In this document: piece after piece, positions 1-10,279 of the stretch | Numbering within the stretch: the stretch's first letter is position 1 | Layout of the letters: each line of letters opens with the position of its first letter | Source of the DNA: Protea cynaroides | Taxonomy: Eukaryota > Streptophyta > Magnoliopsida > Proteales > Proteaceae | Length of the DNA: 64,000 nucleotides | Reading direction: 5' to 3' | NCBI GenBank assembly: GCA_028583415.1 | Contig: CM053276.1 | Coordinates: forward strand, 58,178,814-58,242,813 | The notes under the pieces: model-generated | Told to the model about the DNA's origin: nothing | The model's input: the letters and a program-made list of their open reading frames with translations, nothing else | The model's database searches: none | Program-made: the position numbers and the translations under genes

Positions 1-771
1 TGCTTTCGGACAACCTAAATTCCTTTCCAATAATAGGATTTGGTGGGACCTACTTCCAAATCTTGTGTGGAATCCTTTCCCATGCAGGTGATGGATCCAC
101 ATAAGATACTCTCCCCATATAAGAGCATTTCCTTTCCATTCTCTCTCATTCCTTAATCATCTAAAACCCTAAAATTTGAGAGAGGTCTAAGAGAGAAGCT
201 GTGGAGAAGAAGGAGGCTGTGCAGAGGAAAGATCGTCTCCTAAACAATAACTCACCGTCGATTTCCATCAAACCAACGATAAGTTCCTAATCACTGTAGA
301 AAGGTTAAGATAAACATGGGAATTGGATCAACGCTGTGATTGACTATTGATTGATCCCAATACTATGGTTGAACTTTATCATTCTAATGATTACAAAGAC
401 CTCACACTAAAAGCACCATAGTGAATCCAATAATCAGTGGTGACCAATCTTAATGTACTTTGGCTGTAGAACAGTGTAGGATGATCCCTAGAAAGAGTTG
501 AGAGTCAACTCTGGAGAGAGGGGATCAGGGATTCACTCAAAGGAAGTTTAGAGTAATTTCTAGTGTGATCTTCAGAGGCACATTGGGTGACTCTCGAGAT
601 GCCTCCGAACACATTCTGGAACTCTCAGGAATGATGTCCGAAGGGGTATCCCAATGAGCTACTGTCAGACCAGACATGCCTTCGGAGACACTCACAGAAG
701 GTTTAGAGCTTGTCGGATGGATGTCCAGATGGACTATTCAGTACCTAAGGACAATGTCTAGTGGGACTTTT
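1..771 (+). mobile_element. 5' part of an old Tekay-like LTR, split by a later insertion
   Basis: This stretch has no gene. It resembles the upstream part of a long LTR: a TATA-like CATATAAG near 114-121 is followed by a purine-rich leader, as in the intact LTR that starts at 772. From about 590 to 770 it carries repeated short words around TGTCCGGA (for example near 626, 691 and 711). The word family continues just after 14686, on the far side of the younger element, as AGTCCGGACAGGG. I infer that 1-771 and 14682-15857 were one LTR; its true start may lie before base 1. The ORF at 676-978 crosses the LTR junction and is spurious. Confidence 0.5.
767..771. repeat. Target site duplication CTTTT, left copy
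   Basis: The five bases CTTTT directly precede the first TG of the 5' LTR. The same five bases directly follow the last CA of the 3' LTR at 14682-14686. A 5-bp duplication is the normal footprint of an LTR-element integrase and fixes both ends of the element. Confidence 0.85.
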
Positions 772-904
772 TGTAAGACTCGTATCGAACTAACCGGTCA
801 TACCACCTTGTATCAGGTCTTTCTGTCATCGTCGGACCAAGTGGACCAAGTGCTTGAAGAAACCACAAGACCAGGTATGAAATGTAACCCAAAAATAGTC
901 AATT

Positions 905-1050
905 ATGAGCATGTGGTCACATACCTAAACAGGTGTGACCGACCACACCTCAAAATAGTGCAACCACATGAATTTTAATCGTGTGGTCGCATGTTTCAGA
1001 AGGTGTGGTCGACGGGTTCTGCGACCCCACCTCCGACCACATGAACCCAG
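905..1050. repeat. Cluster I of TGTGGTCGCA-type inverted motifs
   Basis: The short word TGTGGTCGCA or TGTGGTCACA and its complement TGCGACCACA occur repeatedly here in both orientations, upstream of the TATA box. A second cluster lies downstream in the LTR, and a third in the internal leader at 6714-6932. The duplicate of this cluster in the 3' LTR is at about 12035-12180. The function is unknown; folding of the RNA or binding of a host factor are both possible. Confidence 0.7.
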
Positions 1051-1130
1051 TCAGAAACCAAATTTAGGAAACCTTCCTAATCCGAAAAGGGTTCATTCCT
1101 AACTCAGTAGGGCATATTATGGAGGGTTTT

Positions 1131-1142
1131 CTTTTATAAATA
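1131..1142 (+). promoter_or_regulatory. TATA box of the 5' LTR promoter
   Basis: The sequence CTTTTATAAATAGG places TATAAA at 1135-1140. About 30 bases downstream the sequence becomes purine-rich leader, as expected of a transcribed R/U5 region. The 3' LTR has the same box at 12721-12726. This is the likely RNA polymerase II start of the retroelement transcript. Confidence 0.6.
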
Positions 1143-1524
1143 GGACATCCCTTAGCCTCTTTCACTCTTTTAGAGCTCAAACTGAAAGTAAGAGAAGGAA
1201 AGAGAAGAAACAGAAGGAAAAATGAAGAGGAAGACTAAGGAGGAAGAAAATTCAGAGCAAACTCTGAATCTTCAACAAGCTTAAGGTATGAAAACATTTC
1301 CCATGTTAAATTGAATGTCTAGAATAGTTCATGAAGGAGATAGGATTTAGGTGAAACCCAAATCATCAATCCATGGATAAATTTCAAGAGAAACCATGGG
1401 AGGAAATTATGTGGACAATGGATTCTGTGTAAAATACTAGTTTTGAGCCATAAAACAATCATAGGAAGGACCATGATGAAAAGCCAAGGGATCCAAACAT
1501 GAAGGAATGGAGTTGAGAGTGAAA

Positions 1525-1715
1525 GTTCGACCATTACACGTGTGGTCACATGATGTGTGACCACACGAGACACACATGTCCGACCACATGCCCTCGGGAA
1601 GTTTCCCGGGAGGGTGTGGTCTCACGTATGGTCGCAAGATATGCGACCACACCCTGCGACCCTACGCCCTATGGTCGTAGAAACTGAGACCACATGTGCT
1701 GCCACACCTGCGACC
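1525..1715. repeat. Cluster II of TGTGGTCGCA-type inverted motifs
   Basis: This is a dense run of GTGTGGTC and GCGACCAC words in alternating orientation, downstream of the TATA box and so probably in the transcribed part of the LTR. Neighbouring copies could pair as stem-loops. The collinear block in the 3' LTR is at about 13110-13320 and is equally dense. Confidence 0.7.
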
Positions 1716-2517
1716 CCTCAGTTTCTGTTAATCTAAATTCATGGGAATTAATTCTAATTTAAAATCTATAAATTTGTTAGGTTTCCAAGTGGTCTAAGAG
1801 TGAATTACAAAGCTTGAACAAGGATCTACTATCAACCAATGGTGAGAAAACAAGACCTAAATTAATTGGCTAATAATAAACTATTTTTATTTATTGAGTC
1901 CATTACCATGAATGATTCTATGCTTGTATGCGTATATTATGCATTTAACATGTCATCCAATAATCCTGTTTTTACTGTTCATGCATATTTAATTCAGTTT
2001 AATTATAACATGATGATGATGATGATGCTAGGAATAGGCATGTGAATATATGTGTGTGGTTAGTGTACTTGATGCGAGGGGAGCATCAGGGGGAGGATGT
2101 GACACTGTGGTTCATCTTGGTCACCAGACTCTAGCTCTATCTCTACTCAAGTTTTGTCCACTGACATCGTCGTATCGCCATTACCTTAGCAGAACTATTA
2201 CGTCGTAGGGCATCAGGGGAGGTGGTCTCGGAACGTGTAGTCTACGACTCTGTCGGGAGGCCTTAGCTCTATCTCTATGGACGTATTGAGGGATGCTGGG
2301 GTAAGGCTTTGGATACATTGTTTGACATTAGGATTGGTTAGTTGCGAGCCCAATTTGCAAATCCTCGCCAATGGGGGCTTACGTGTTGGTATGGGTAGGG
2401 CATCAGGGGAAGTGTTATGCGGTGTTTAATCCGGGCACTTTAGTTCTATCTCTATTCCATGATGGGTGCATGTGGGACGACAATGGTGTTTGATCCATTG
2501 GGCGGCTTCACACACTC

Positions 2518-2814
2518 GTGTATAGAGGTGCGGCAGCCACCAATCCTTTCTATTGCACATTGCAAACTTATGAACCAGACCAAAGATATGAATTGAATGC
2601 ATGCATATGTTTGTTGCATTGTTTTGTTTGCTCACTGAGCCATGATGTGTGCTCACCCTTTCGATGTCGAATTTTTTTAGTTGATGATGCAGGTCCTACA
2701 GTAGATGAATATATGAATGCTCCAATGTACGGCCATGTTACGACGATGGATGCAGAAGCTATGATGGAGTTGCATGATTCATCGTGCGAGTGCAACTCAT
2801 GCGTCTTTGATTAG
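2518..2814 (+). CDS. LTR-located ORF with conserved C-terminal part
   Basis: This 98-codon ORF in the 5' LTR ends in a Cys-containing tail (CECNSC). It recurs in the 3' LTR (14106-14402), and its last 134 bases recur without any indel in the older LTR (15484-15617). In each copy the conserved part starts right after a T-rich AG (here ending at 2680) that looks like a splice acceptor. I do not recognise the peptide. It may be a spliced exon of a small element-encoded protein, or only a conserved LTR segment that happens to be open. Confidence 0.35.
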   Translation: MYRGAAATNPFYCTLQTYEPDQRYELNACICLLHCFVCSLSHDVCSPFRCRIFLVDDAGPTVDEYMNAPMYGHVTTMDAEAMMELHDSSCECNSCVFD

Positions 2815-3093
2815 ATTATTTATTGGATTATTTAGAAGATGTAATTGATTAAATTATTTTATTTTATGTCTTAGTCTTTGGAGATAATTGGATACTTTAT
2901 TTTATGTTATCACTATTAGATACTCAGTTCATTAATATTAAAAACTTTCGCTATTGTTTTTTTACTCTGATTATGGTTGTGGATGTATATGGTTTAAGCA
3001 AAGGGACACGGCCTATTCAAGATCTTGGTTGAATCGTTGGATCATAGACGGTTCATCACACCATTCTGGTTGGTGCAGAATTGGGGTGTGACA

Positions 3094-3360
3094 ACTTGGT
3101 AGCAATACCACACGCGATAGCACGGGTTGGTGGAGAAGGTCTTAATTAAATATATAAGTTATCAATCGGGCAGCCTAACGGCCACCTTCACAAGGAGACA
3201 ATGGTAGCGAAGCTTACTCGATCGATTACGCCTATAACCTATAGCGTCCAAAGTCAAAGCATGGTAGCAAAGCGAGGGTGGTCGTAGATCAGGTGAAATA
3301 TGATATGGGGAGATATGGGATACAGCTAATGTCGATAAGGAAGGGAGGGTGATTTCAACT
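3094..3360 (+). other. Start of the internal leader with a degenerate primer-binding site
   Basis: Directly after the LTR the sequence reads ACTTGGTAGCAATACC. It shares TGGTA with the initiator-tRNA primer site TGGTATCAGAGC of plant LTR elements but then diverges, so the primer site is decayed or atypical. The rest of the leader repeats the phrase ATGGTAGC and contains no ORF that I can support. Confidence 0.45.
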
Positions 3361-4665
3361 ATTACGTCAAGTCCCTCTTTAAGTTATTAAAGCTCTTTAT
3401 TTGTTTGAAAGCTCTTTCCATCATTTAAGCTGGCTCGCTCTTGTAGCTCGCACAGTAAGCGAGTCGGGTTCAGGGCATTTTAGAAGGCTACTTTTATCAA
3501 TCCACCCGATTTACAACCTGCCTGTACTCTTTCTCTTTCAAGTAAGGTTATTCGCTCTTTCTATCAAACCGTTGTTAAAGCGAATCAAAGACAATCTGTC
3601 TTGTTCTGGTTCCAGGGAGAAGGTGTTGCTAGGATATGAATTTTCCGTGCTCTAGGGCTTTCTTGGACTTCTAAGAGCAAGAGTTCTAAAACTCTAAGGG
3701 AAGGTCGTAGATCACTTCTTTAAATGCAGCGTCTTGATGGATTCCCGTTTTCTTTGAATGCGAGATGATAGACAGGGGTCCTTCTATTCGTCTGGGGAGC
3801 TTCTTACCCTTCCCCTTTATAAACTACCGTTTCCTGGTGAAACTCACTTGATACGCTGGGAAAACAAGTGTAGCAGTTGCCTAAAGTGACGGGGTGGCAT
3901 GGCCATCTTCCCTCACTAAGATAAAGGCTGGATTTAGGAGTGGGTTTCCCGAATCTTAATGTGGTGATCTCGCTTTCAAAAAAAGAGAATCCCTATAAAA
4001 CAATTCCCTAAAGAAAACAACTAGCCTTTCCTTCATAAAGACATCGATCTTCACTCATTACTATTACAGATGAGCCGGAATGAGGGGAATTGTCCTGTCC
4101 GCCCGGAAGTCAGGTTATCGAATGGAATTTAATATATAAAGATGTCCAATTGAGACCAAGTAGTTATGGGGAAAAAAGCCTTCCTCAAAACCTCCAATCT
4201 CATTCGTCAATTACTTCCGCCCCTCCCCCTTGCGGTCGAGTAGCTTCGCCCATCCTCTCTCCTCAGAGAAGAGGAGTCAGAATAACTGGATTGTGGATCT
4301 AGGACCTATGAATGGGGATATTCTCGAAACTCACAAAGAAAAAGGAAAGTGACTTAGATGACACTAAGACAAGACAAGATCCGACTTCAAGCTCAGGTGC
4401 TTACTGTCGGTTAGCTGTCCTTTCTGTCTGGTCTGTCCGTTATCACATCTGTGTAGTAGCCTGTGACGGAATGGACTTCCACGGAGGGCGGGCGCCCTAT
4501 TTCTAACATCGATGGTAGATGAGAAATACGAAGCAAAGCCACTTAGCCAGTCTCCTATTCTCACAGCCAAACTCCCGGGCTCGCTAGACCTGCCTGCACC
4601 CGTGGAAAGGGCTTTGCTTTAGGGATCCAGGCATTCAGAGCTCTCGGGCTCTGTCTATTTAACCT
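3361..4665. other. Mitochondrial-looking insert in the retroelement leader (possible NUMT)
   Basis: Base composition and word use change abruptly here. The segment is GC-balanced, with strings such as CCGCCCGGAAGTCAGG and GAGCCGGAATGAGGGG, and phrases typical of plant mitochondrial intergenic DNA. It has none of the retroelement motifs around it and no recognisable gene; the short ORFs are not supported. Retroelement-like AT-rich sequence resumes near 4670. I infer nuclear mitochondrial DNA; a search against plant mitochondrial genomes would decide. Confidence 0.42.
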
Positions 4666-4823
4666 GTATACTTCCACAAAAGTTTGTGAACTGAGTTAGG
4701 ATAAAATTTAAATACTTTAATAAGAACACACCCTAATCACCTGCGTTGTATGAGACAAAAATTAAGAAAGAGAATAATGCATATATAAGATGAGAAACAA
4801 GTTTCATATACACATCGAATAAA

Positions 4824-4828
<5 letters not shown>

Positions 4829-4877
<49 letters not shown>
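4829..4877. repeat. (TA)n microsatellite
   Basis: This is an uninterrupted alternating TA run of nearly 50 bases in the retroelement leader. The ORF reading through it is an artefact of the repeat. Confidence 0.95.
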
Positions 4878-4879
<2 letters not shown>

Positions 4880-4943
4880 AAATCAGAGTACGGTCCATAA
4901 TACGGACAGTTACTCTGTAGTACAAGGAAAAAGAAAGAATGCA

Positions 4944-6112
4944 TCATGGAGCTGGAGGTGCTGGAGGAGGAGGTGCCTCACGATCTCGATCATAATCCTC
5001 AGCATACACCCTCGTAAGGTAGGCTACCTGAGTCTGGGTCACCTGAAGACTAGCTGCCAGATCAGCCATCAGTTGATCAGTCGTGCACTAGGCCTCCTTA
5101 ATCTCACGCAGTAGCCCCATCACGTTATCAGATGGTGGGTGCGAAGGACCAGCTGAGTGGGAAGGAACCCGAGAAGGGCCAGCTCCAGTGAAATGCAGTG
5201 GTGATGGAGGAGGTATGGCGTCTACATCCATGAACATACGATCATCATCCTCAGCAACACCCCCATGGACCTCTGCAACTGCTGCTGCTGCCGCCTTAGC
5301 GTCTGCTATCTCTACCCGAGTATGGGGACGCACCATAGCATTCCTGTCCTCATCACTGACCTGCGCATCACGTATCCCCATCTTACAGATGGCCTCCCAG
5401 TCAAGGTTAGATGAGAAGGTATCCTCATGAATCCTCTCATTAACTAAATCGACTTGCCGGAGAGTGAGCAGGGTAGTGATCAAACGCCCATAGGGTAGGT
5501 TTCCCATCTGACTAGGCATCATAGCACGGATCATCGTCCTGATGATAATATATGGAAAGCAGACGGGCTGCCTAGTACAGATGCAGTACAAGAGATACTG
5601 GGTCAACTGGGAAATCTTCTCATAGTGCCCACTCTGAGGAATCAGGTTGTGCTGAATAATCTTGCAGTACGCTCAAGGTTTCGGCCGTAGGTTGATTGCC
5701 TTCATCTCCCAGCAATCATCCCTAAGAAGCTTGCGGTCAATTTCTGCACGCATCATCAAAGATAGGCACTGGGGTTCCTTAGGTGCACAATATACTAAGG
5801 GGCCATCGTTTGATGTACCCAGGAGATCAGCCAACTCCTGGCAGTTAAACGAGATCTCCACCCCATTAACATAACGGGTGATCCTAAGCTCCCTACCCCT
5901 GTCTGTATCATTTGGATCACCCACTACCTGAAGATTGCAATAAAACTGCTTCACCAGAGCAAGACATGTGCACCAAAGGCACCCTCCACATTAAACAAGG
6001 CTAAATTAGCCAAGTTTACACAATGACCCCCTTCCACCTTTTTATGCTCATAACGAGCATACAGAGCCTCTACTTCATTATCATGAACTCTGGGAACCTT
6101 GGTGCGAGCCAT
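4944..6112 (-). pseudogene. Antisense ORF in the gypsy leader (plant transposon-associated domain)
   Basis: Read on the minus strand, an ATG at 6112 opens a protein starting MARTKVPRVHD. It continues through frame-shifted pieces at 5954-5673 and 5606-5088 and ends in a proline-rich tail at a TGA at 4944-4946. The middle matches my memory of the uncharacterised 'putative plant transposon protein' domain: an FYCNL motif, a conserved segment after it, then an Ile/Met/Arg-rich helical stretch. A stop near 5090 and a frame change near 5960 break it. It lies between 5' LTR and gag on the opposite strand, as antisense ORFs do in some plant Ty3/gypsy elements. Its function is unknown. Confidence 0.6.
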
Positions 6113-6713
6113 GCTATATGCAAAGGCACAGACAAATAAGAAAGATATTAGTTATAGAGAAAAATTTAAAATTTTGGCATTATAACGACGTGATTTGGCC
6201 AAAAAAAGCCTCACTTTTTACCCAAATAGTTAGGCAGGAGGACTTATATATGTTCCAAACCATCTTGCAAGGCTCATACATTTGGAAATTTAAACTAGGA
6301 AGATCGAATTTGGAGAAATTTTGACAAATTGGAAAAATCTTGAAAAATAGGTCAAAAATGAAAAATTTTAAGTTTCTCAAAACTAACCGATGAAACTCAA
6401 ATTTTCTTGAGGGCTTTCATCCATTGGGTGGCCAATAGCAAAAGCCCCCAATAAAAATAAAATTTTTACAGTTAGAAAATTTTTAATTTGAACAAAATGC
6501 TATAAATGGAGAAAAACCTAGTTTTGAAAGCTTAAAAATGAGGACCAGTAGAGAACATACCTGAAGGAATGGAGTGGAGGCCGTGAATGGAAGAAAGAAT
6601 CACCAAACAAGAGTGGTCAACACTGTAGCAACTCAGTGGAAGCGAGTTGAGTTGAAAGCAAAAGAGAAGGTAGGAAATGACTCCAAAAATCAGGTTTAAA
6701 AACCTGATTTGGG

Positions 6714-6932
6714 GTCGTGTGGTCGCAAAATTCGACCAAAAATGCGACCACATGATCGACCCCACGATCGACCACAGGCTCTCGATGAGCTGACAGACTT
6801 CGTGTGGTTGGACCTTGTGATCGCACATATTGCGACCACACGATCGACCACAGGCTCTCGGTGAGCTGACAGGGTTTTGTGAGGTCGCATACCCTGTGGT
6901 CGGACATATTGCGACCCCACCATCGACCACAC
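6714..6932. repeat. Cluster III of GTGGTCGCA motifs, tandem units before gag
   Basis: The same motif as in the LTRs recurs here outside them, about 150-370 bases before the gag start. Two imperfect units of roughly 75 bases (near 6762-6836 and 6837-6913) share the phrase CGACCACAGGCTCTCG and a following GAGCTGACAG. Shared motif clusters in LTR and leader suggest a cis-acting RNA or DNA role, which is inference. Confidence 0.65.
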
Positions 6933-7080
6933 GATGGAAAAATACAGTATTTTGACTGAATGACTTGGAAAATTGAAATTTTACATTAATTAATTAGATT
7001 TTGATATGGGAATGACGCATATTATGATTGCCTCACATGTTCTATGATTTTTCAGACACTACCACCACCGAAAATAGGAA

Positions 7081-8345
7081 ATGGCTGGGCGAAGAGTAAC
7101 CAGGCGAAGACATAATCCAATTCCACCACCACCACCTGTGGAGGAAGATAGCCATGAAAATTTTGAAGGACAAGAGAATCAGAATGTGGCACCACTAGGA
7201 GCCAATGACCAAGCTAATCCTACAAAGTTGCCAGCCCCACCTACAGATTTGGCTAAGCAATAATGAACCCAACAGCTGCAGCAAATACAGCAAGTACAAG
7301 CCAATATGCAAGCTGCTATGGGATTGGCTTTTCCAGCTACACATACTACACCTATACCAGCTAGACAAGCTAGCACCTTACCAGGGGGTAGCAACATGGT
7401 ACCTCAAGCACCTCAAACGCCAATTATACACGCTCCAGTACAAAGCCCTGAGGTAGCCCAAGGCAGTTACCAGTATCAACCACCTATATATGGGGCCTAT
7501 GCTCAGTATCAGTTGGACCATTCTCGACTGATCAAGCATTTTCTGAAAATAAAGCCTAAGGAATATAATGGCAAGCCAGCGGATCCTTTGTGGCCAGCTT
7601 ACTGGATCGATGAAATGGAAAAGAATTTCATGATGATGACTATTAATGAGGAGGAAAAAGTACTGTGTGCAACATTTATGTTGAAAGGTGATGCAAACCA
7701 CTGGTGGAAGTCTACTCGGAATTATCTGTTAACCAAGCACGCCCAATTGACCTGGGCTATCTATAAAGAGGCATTTTTTGAAAAATATTTTCCCAGAAGT
7801 TTCAGAGACGCTATGGAAAGAGAGTTCCTGAGTTTGTATCAGGGACAGATGACTGTAGATGCATATCAACAACGTTATGAAGAGCTATTTTTCTTTGCTC
7901 CCTCTAGCATGCAGGAGGAAAATACTAAAACCCGAAGGTTCGTCATGGGACTTAGGGGAAGCATTCGGGAGTATGTTTTGGGGCTAGAAAAGAAAGTTTA
8001 TAATGAAGCCGTACAGATTGCTCGAGTGCTAGAATCGAGTCAGAGAGAGCTACTTTGCTCAGAATAGAGGTATCAAAAGGCCAAATGAAAATTCATATAA
8101 CGGGGGGAACACAAAGACATTTAAACCCTTCCGTACTCAAGGCTTTAATGCTGCAGCCAAGACTACTCCAATAGTCCAACCTCAACAGAAGCAAAATAGT
8201 GAAGGAGTAAAATGCTATAACTGTAATCAAATGGGACATTATTCAAGGGAGTGTCCTAAGCCTAGGAAGCAGCTACAACAAGGAAAGGTTTATGCAGTAA
8301 CATCTGAGGATGCTGTCGCATCACCTGATGTGGTCACAGGTATGA
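7081..8345 (+). pseudogene. gag: gag of the Ty3/gypsy element
   Basis: The reading frame opens at ATG 7081 (MAGRRVTRRRHNP). It is stopped by TAA TGA at 7261-7266, continues in the same frame from 7306 to 8067, and shifts frame before the nucleocapsid. The capsid part has the usual plant gag features: a WPAYWIDEMEKNF segment near 7590, GDANHWW near 7690, and FFEKYFP near 7780. A zinc knuckle CYNCNQMGHYSREC (CX2CX4HX4C) lies at 8213-8254 in another frame. Gag packages the RNA in virus-like particles. Two early stops and at least one frameshift make this copy non-functional. Confidence 0.85.
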
Positions 8346-8389
8346 CTTGAACCTTTCATTTTGTAATACCATGTGTGAGCATGTAGACT

Positions 8390-8860
8390 AAAGTAAATCA
8401 AATCATAGGTATCGTACCTATTAATGGCATACCTGCCAAAGGATTCTTTGATTCTGGAGCTACTCATTCTTTTATATCTGTGTCATTTGGAAAGAAGCTA
8501 AATCTACCCTCAGATCTTTAGACTATAAATTGCTTGTACGATCACCTATGCGATTAGAAGTGGAACTAGAAAAAAGTTATGGACCATGTCCAGTTCTTAT
8601 CGGTGAGAAGATTTGGATGCAACCTTAATTCAACTTGAGATGGCAGACTTTGACGTTATCTTGGGAATGGATTGGTTAGCTCGGCATTATGCAAACCTAT
8701 TATGTGCAGAAAAGAAACTAACATTTAAAAACAAGGAAGGAGCAGAGTTTAGTTTTACAGGAACCAAACTTCCTCATAAATAAAAACTCATCCTCTCTGC
8801 ATTGAAGGCTAGAAAATGCCACGAGAAAGGAGGAGTTGGGTATCTAGTATCCGTGGTTGA
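8390..8860 (+). pseudogene. Aspartic protease region of gypsy pol
   Basis: The catalytic motif is visible as FFDSGATHSF near 8446-8475. It is followed by a LPSDL-type strand and later by FDVILGMDWL near 8650-8680, the usual flap and closing segment of plant gypsy proteases. Stops and frame changes occur between these (for example TAG at 8520-8522), so it is not translatable as a unit. The catalytic Asp itself is intact. Confidence 0.7.
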
Positions 8861-8879
8861 TCTCACCAAGGAAGTACCA

Positions 8880-10265
8880 CGAATGGAAGATATTGATGTT
8901 GTGCGTGACTTTCCAGATGTATTTCCTGAGGAACTACCAAGACTACCACCCGACTGAGCGACAGAGTTCGTTATAGATCTTATACCTGGAGTCGCACCAG
9001 TATCTAAAGCACCCTATCGAATGGCTCCTACTGAACTGAAGGAACTAAAGGTCCAGTTACAGGAATTACTGGACAAGGGATATATCAGACCCAGCATATC
9101 ACCAGGGGGAGCGCCAGTATTGTTTGTGAAGAAGAAGGACGGTAGTGTTCGACTATGTATAGACTATCGAGAATTAAATAAGCTTACAATCAAGAATCGA
9201 TACCCGTTGCCTCGGATCGATGACTTGTTCGATCAATTGCAAGGTGCCAAGGTGTTCTCCAAGATTGATCTTTGGTCAGGATACCATCAGCTGAAGATTA
9301 AGGAAGGTGATATTCCGAAGACAGCATTTAGAACAAGATATGGACATTATGAATTTTTAGTCATGTCTTTTGGATTAACTAACGAACCCGCAACTTTTAT
9401 GGAACTCATGAATCGGGTATTCCATGATATGTTGGATACGTCAGTCATTGTGTTTATTGACGATATATTGGTTTACTCCAAGGATAAGGAAAATCATGTC
9501 GTGAATCTAAGAGCCGCTCTACAGTGACTATGAAAAGAGAAGCTTTACGCCAAATTTATAAAGTGTGAGTTTTGGCTAAATGAGGTCGCTTTCTTAGGCC
9601 ATGTTGTATCCGCTGAAGGAATTGAAGTGGATCCTAGCAAGATTGAAGCCATTGTGAAATGAGAAGCACCTAAGAGTGTTACAGAAATCAGAAGTTTCCT
9701 AGGTCTAGCTAGGTATTACCGACGATTCATAGAAGATTACTCTAGAATCGTCGTACCTCTCACCAGTTTGACTAAGAAAGGAGAAAAGTTTGTTTGGACC
9801 GACACATGTGAAGAAGTTTTTCAAACATTGAAAGCTAGATTGATATCTTCTCCCATCTTGACTATTCCTATTCCTATTCCAGGACAATCATTTACCTTGT
9901 ACACTGATGCGTCTGGGTTGGGTTTAGGATGTGTGCGTATGCAAGGAGAACAAGTAGTTGCGTATGCCTCAAGACAACTGAAGACACATGAGAAGAACTA
10001 TCTCACTCATGACTTGGAATTAGCAGCAGTAATACATGTTGTTAAGATATGGAGACATTATTTGTATGGAGAGAAATTTCAGATTAAATCAGATCATAAG
10101 AGTCTCACTTATCTTTTTAATCAAAAGGAGTTGAACATGAGACAAAGAAGATGGCTGGAATTATTGAAGGATTATGATTGCGATATCCAGTATCATCCAG
10201 GGAAGGCTAATGTAGTTACTGATGCGCTAAGCAAAAAAGGAATGATAAAATCCCAAGAGAGGTTA
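8880..10265 (+). pseudogene. Reverse transcriptase and RNase H of gypsy pol
   Basis: The RT core at 9021-9527 contains FVKKKDGSVRLCIDYRELN, the palm motif FSKIDLWSGYHQLKI and the catalytic FIDDILVYS. RNase H follows at 9768-10265, with YTDASGLGLG, ELAAVIHVVKIWRHYLYG and IKSDHKSL. They are separated by stops (TGA at 9525 and about 9660, the latter where Trp is expected). The two open parts share a reading frame. The RT active-site aspartates are present, so decay is by scattered stops rather than loss of the domain. Confidence 0.88.
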
Positions 10266-10279
10266 ACACGAGTACGGCA

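Larger units (their letters stand above)
772..3093 (+). repeat. 5' LTR of the Ty3/gypsy element
   Basis: The LTR is 2322 bp, starting TGTAAGACTC and ending GGGGTGTGACA, and is collinear with 11903-14681. It contains two clusters of the motif TGTGGTCGCA and its complement (about 905-1050 and 1525-1715), a TATA box between them at 1135, splice-like signals, and a conserved 3' ORF (2518-2814). A GTGAGAAA donor-like site lies at 1842 and a T-rich AG acceptor-like site ends at 2680. Both have counterparts in the other LTR copies. Confidence 0.88.

Noticed and set aside
4737..4925. Minus-strand ORF with Tyr-Ile repeats
   Set aside because: It is the translation of a TA microsatellite.
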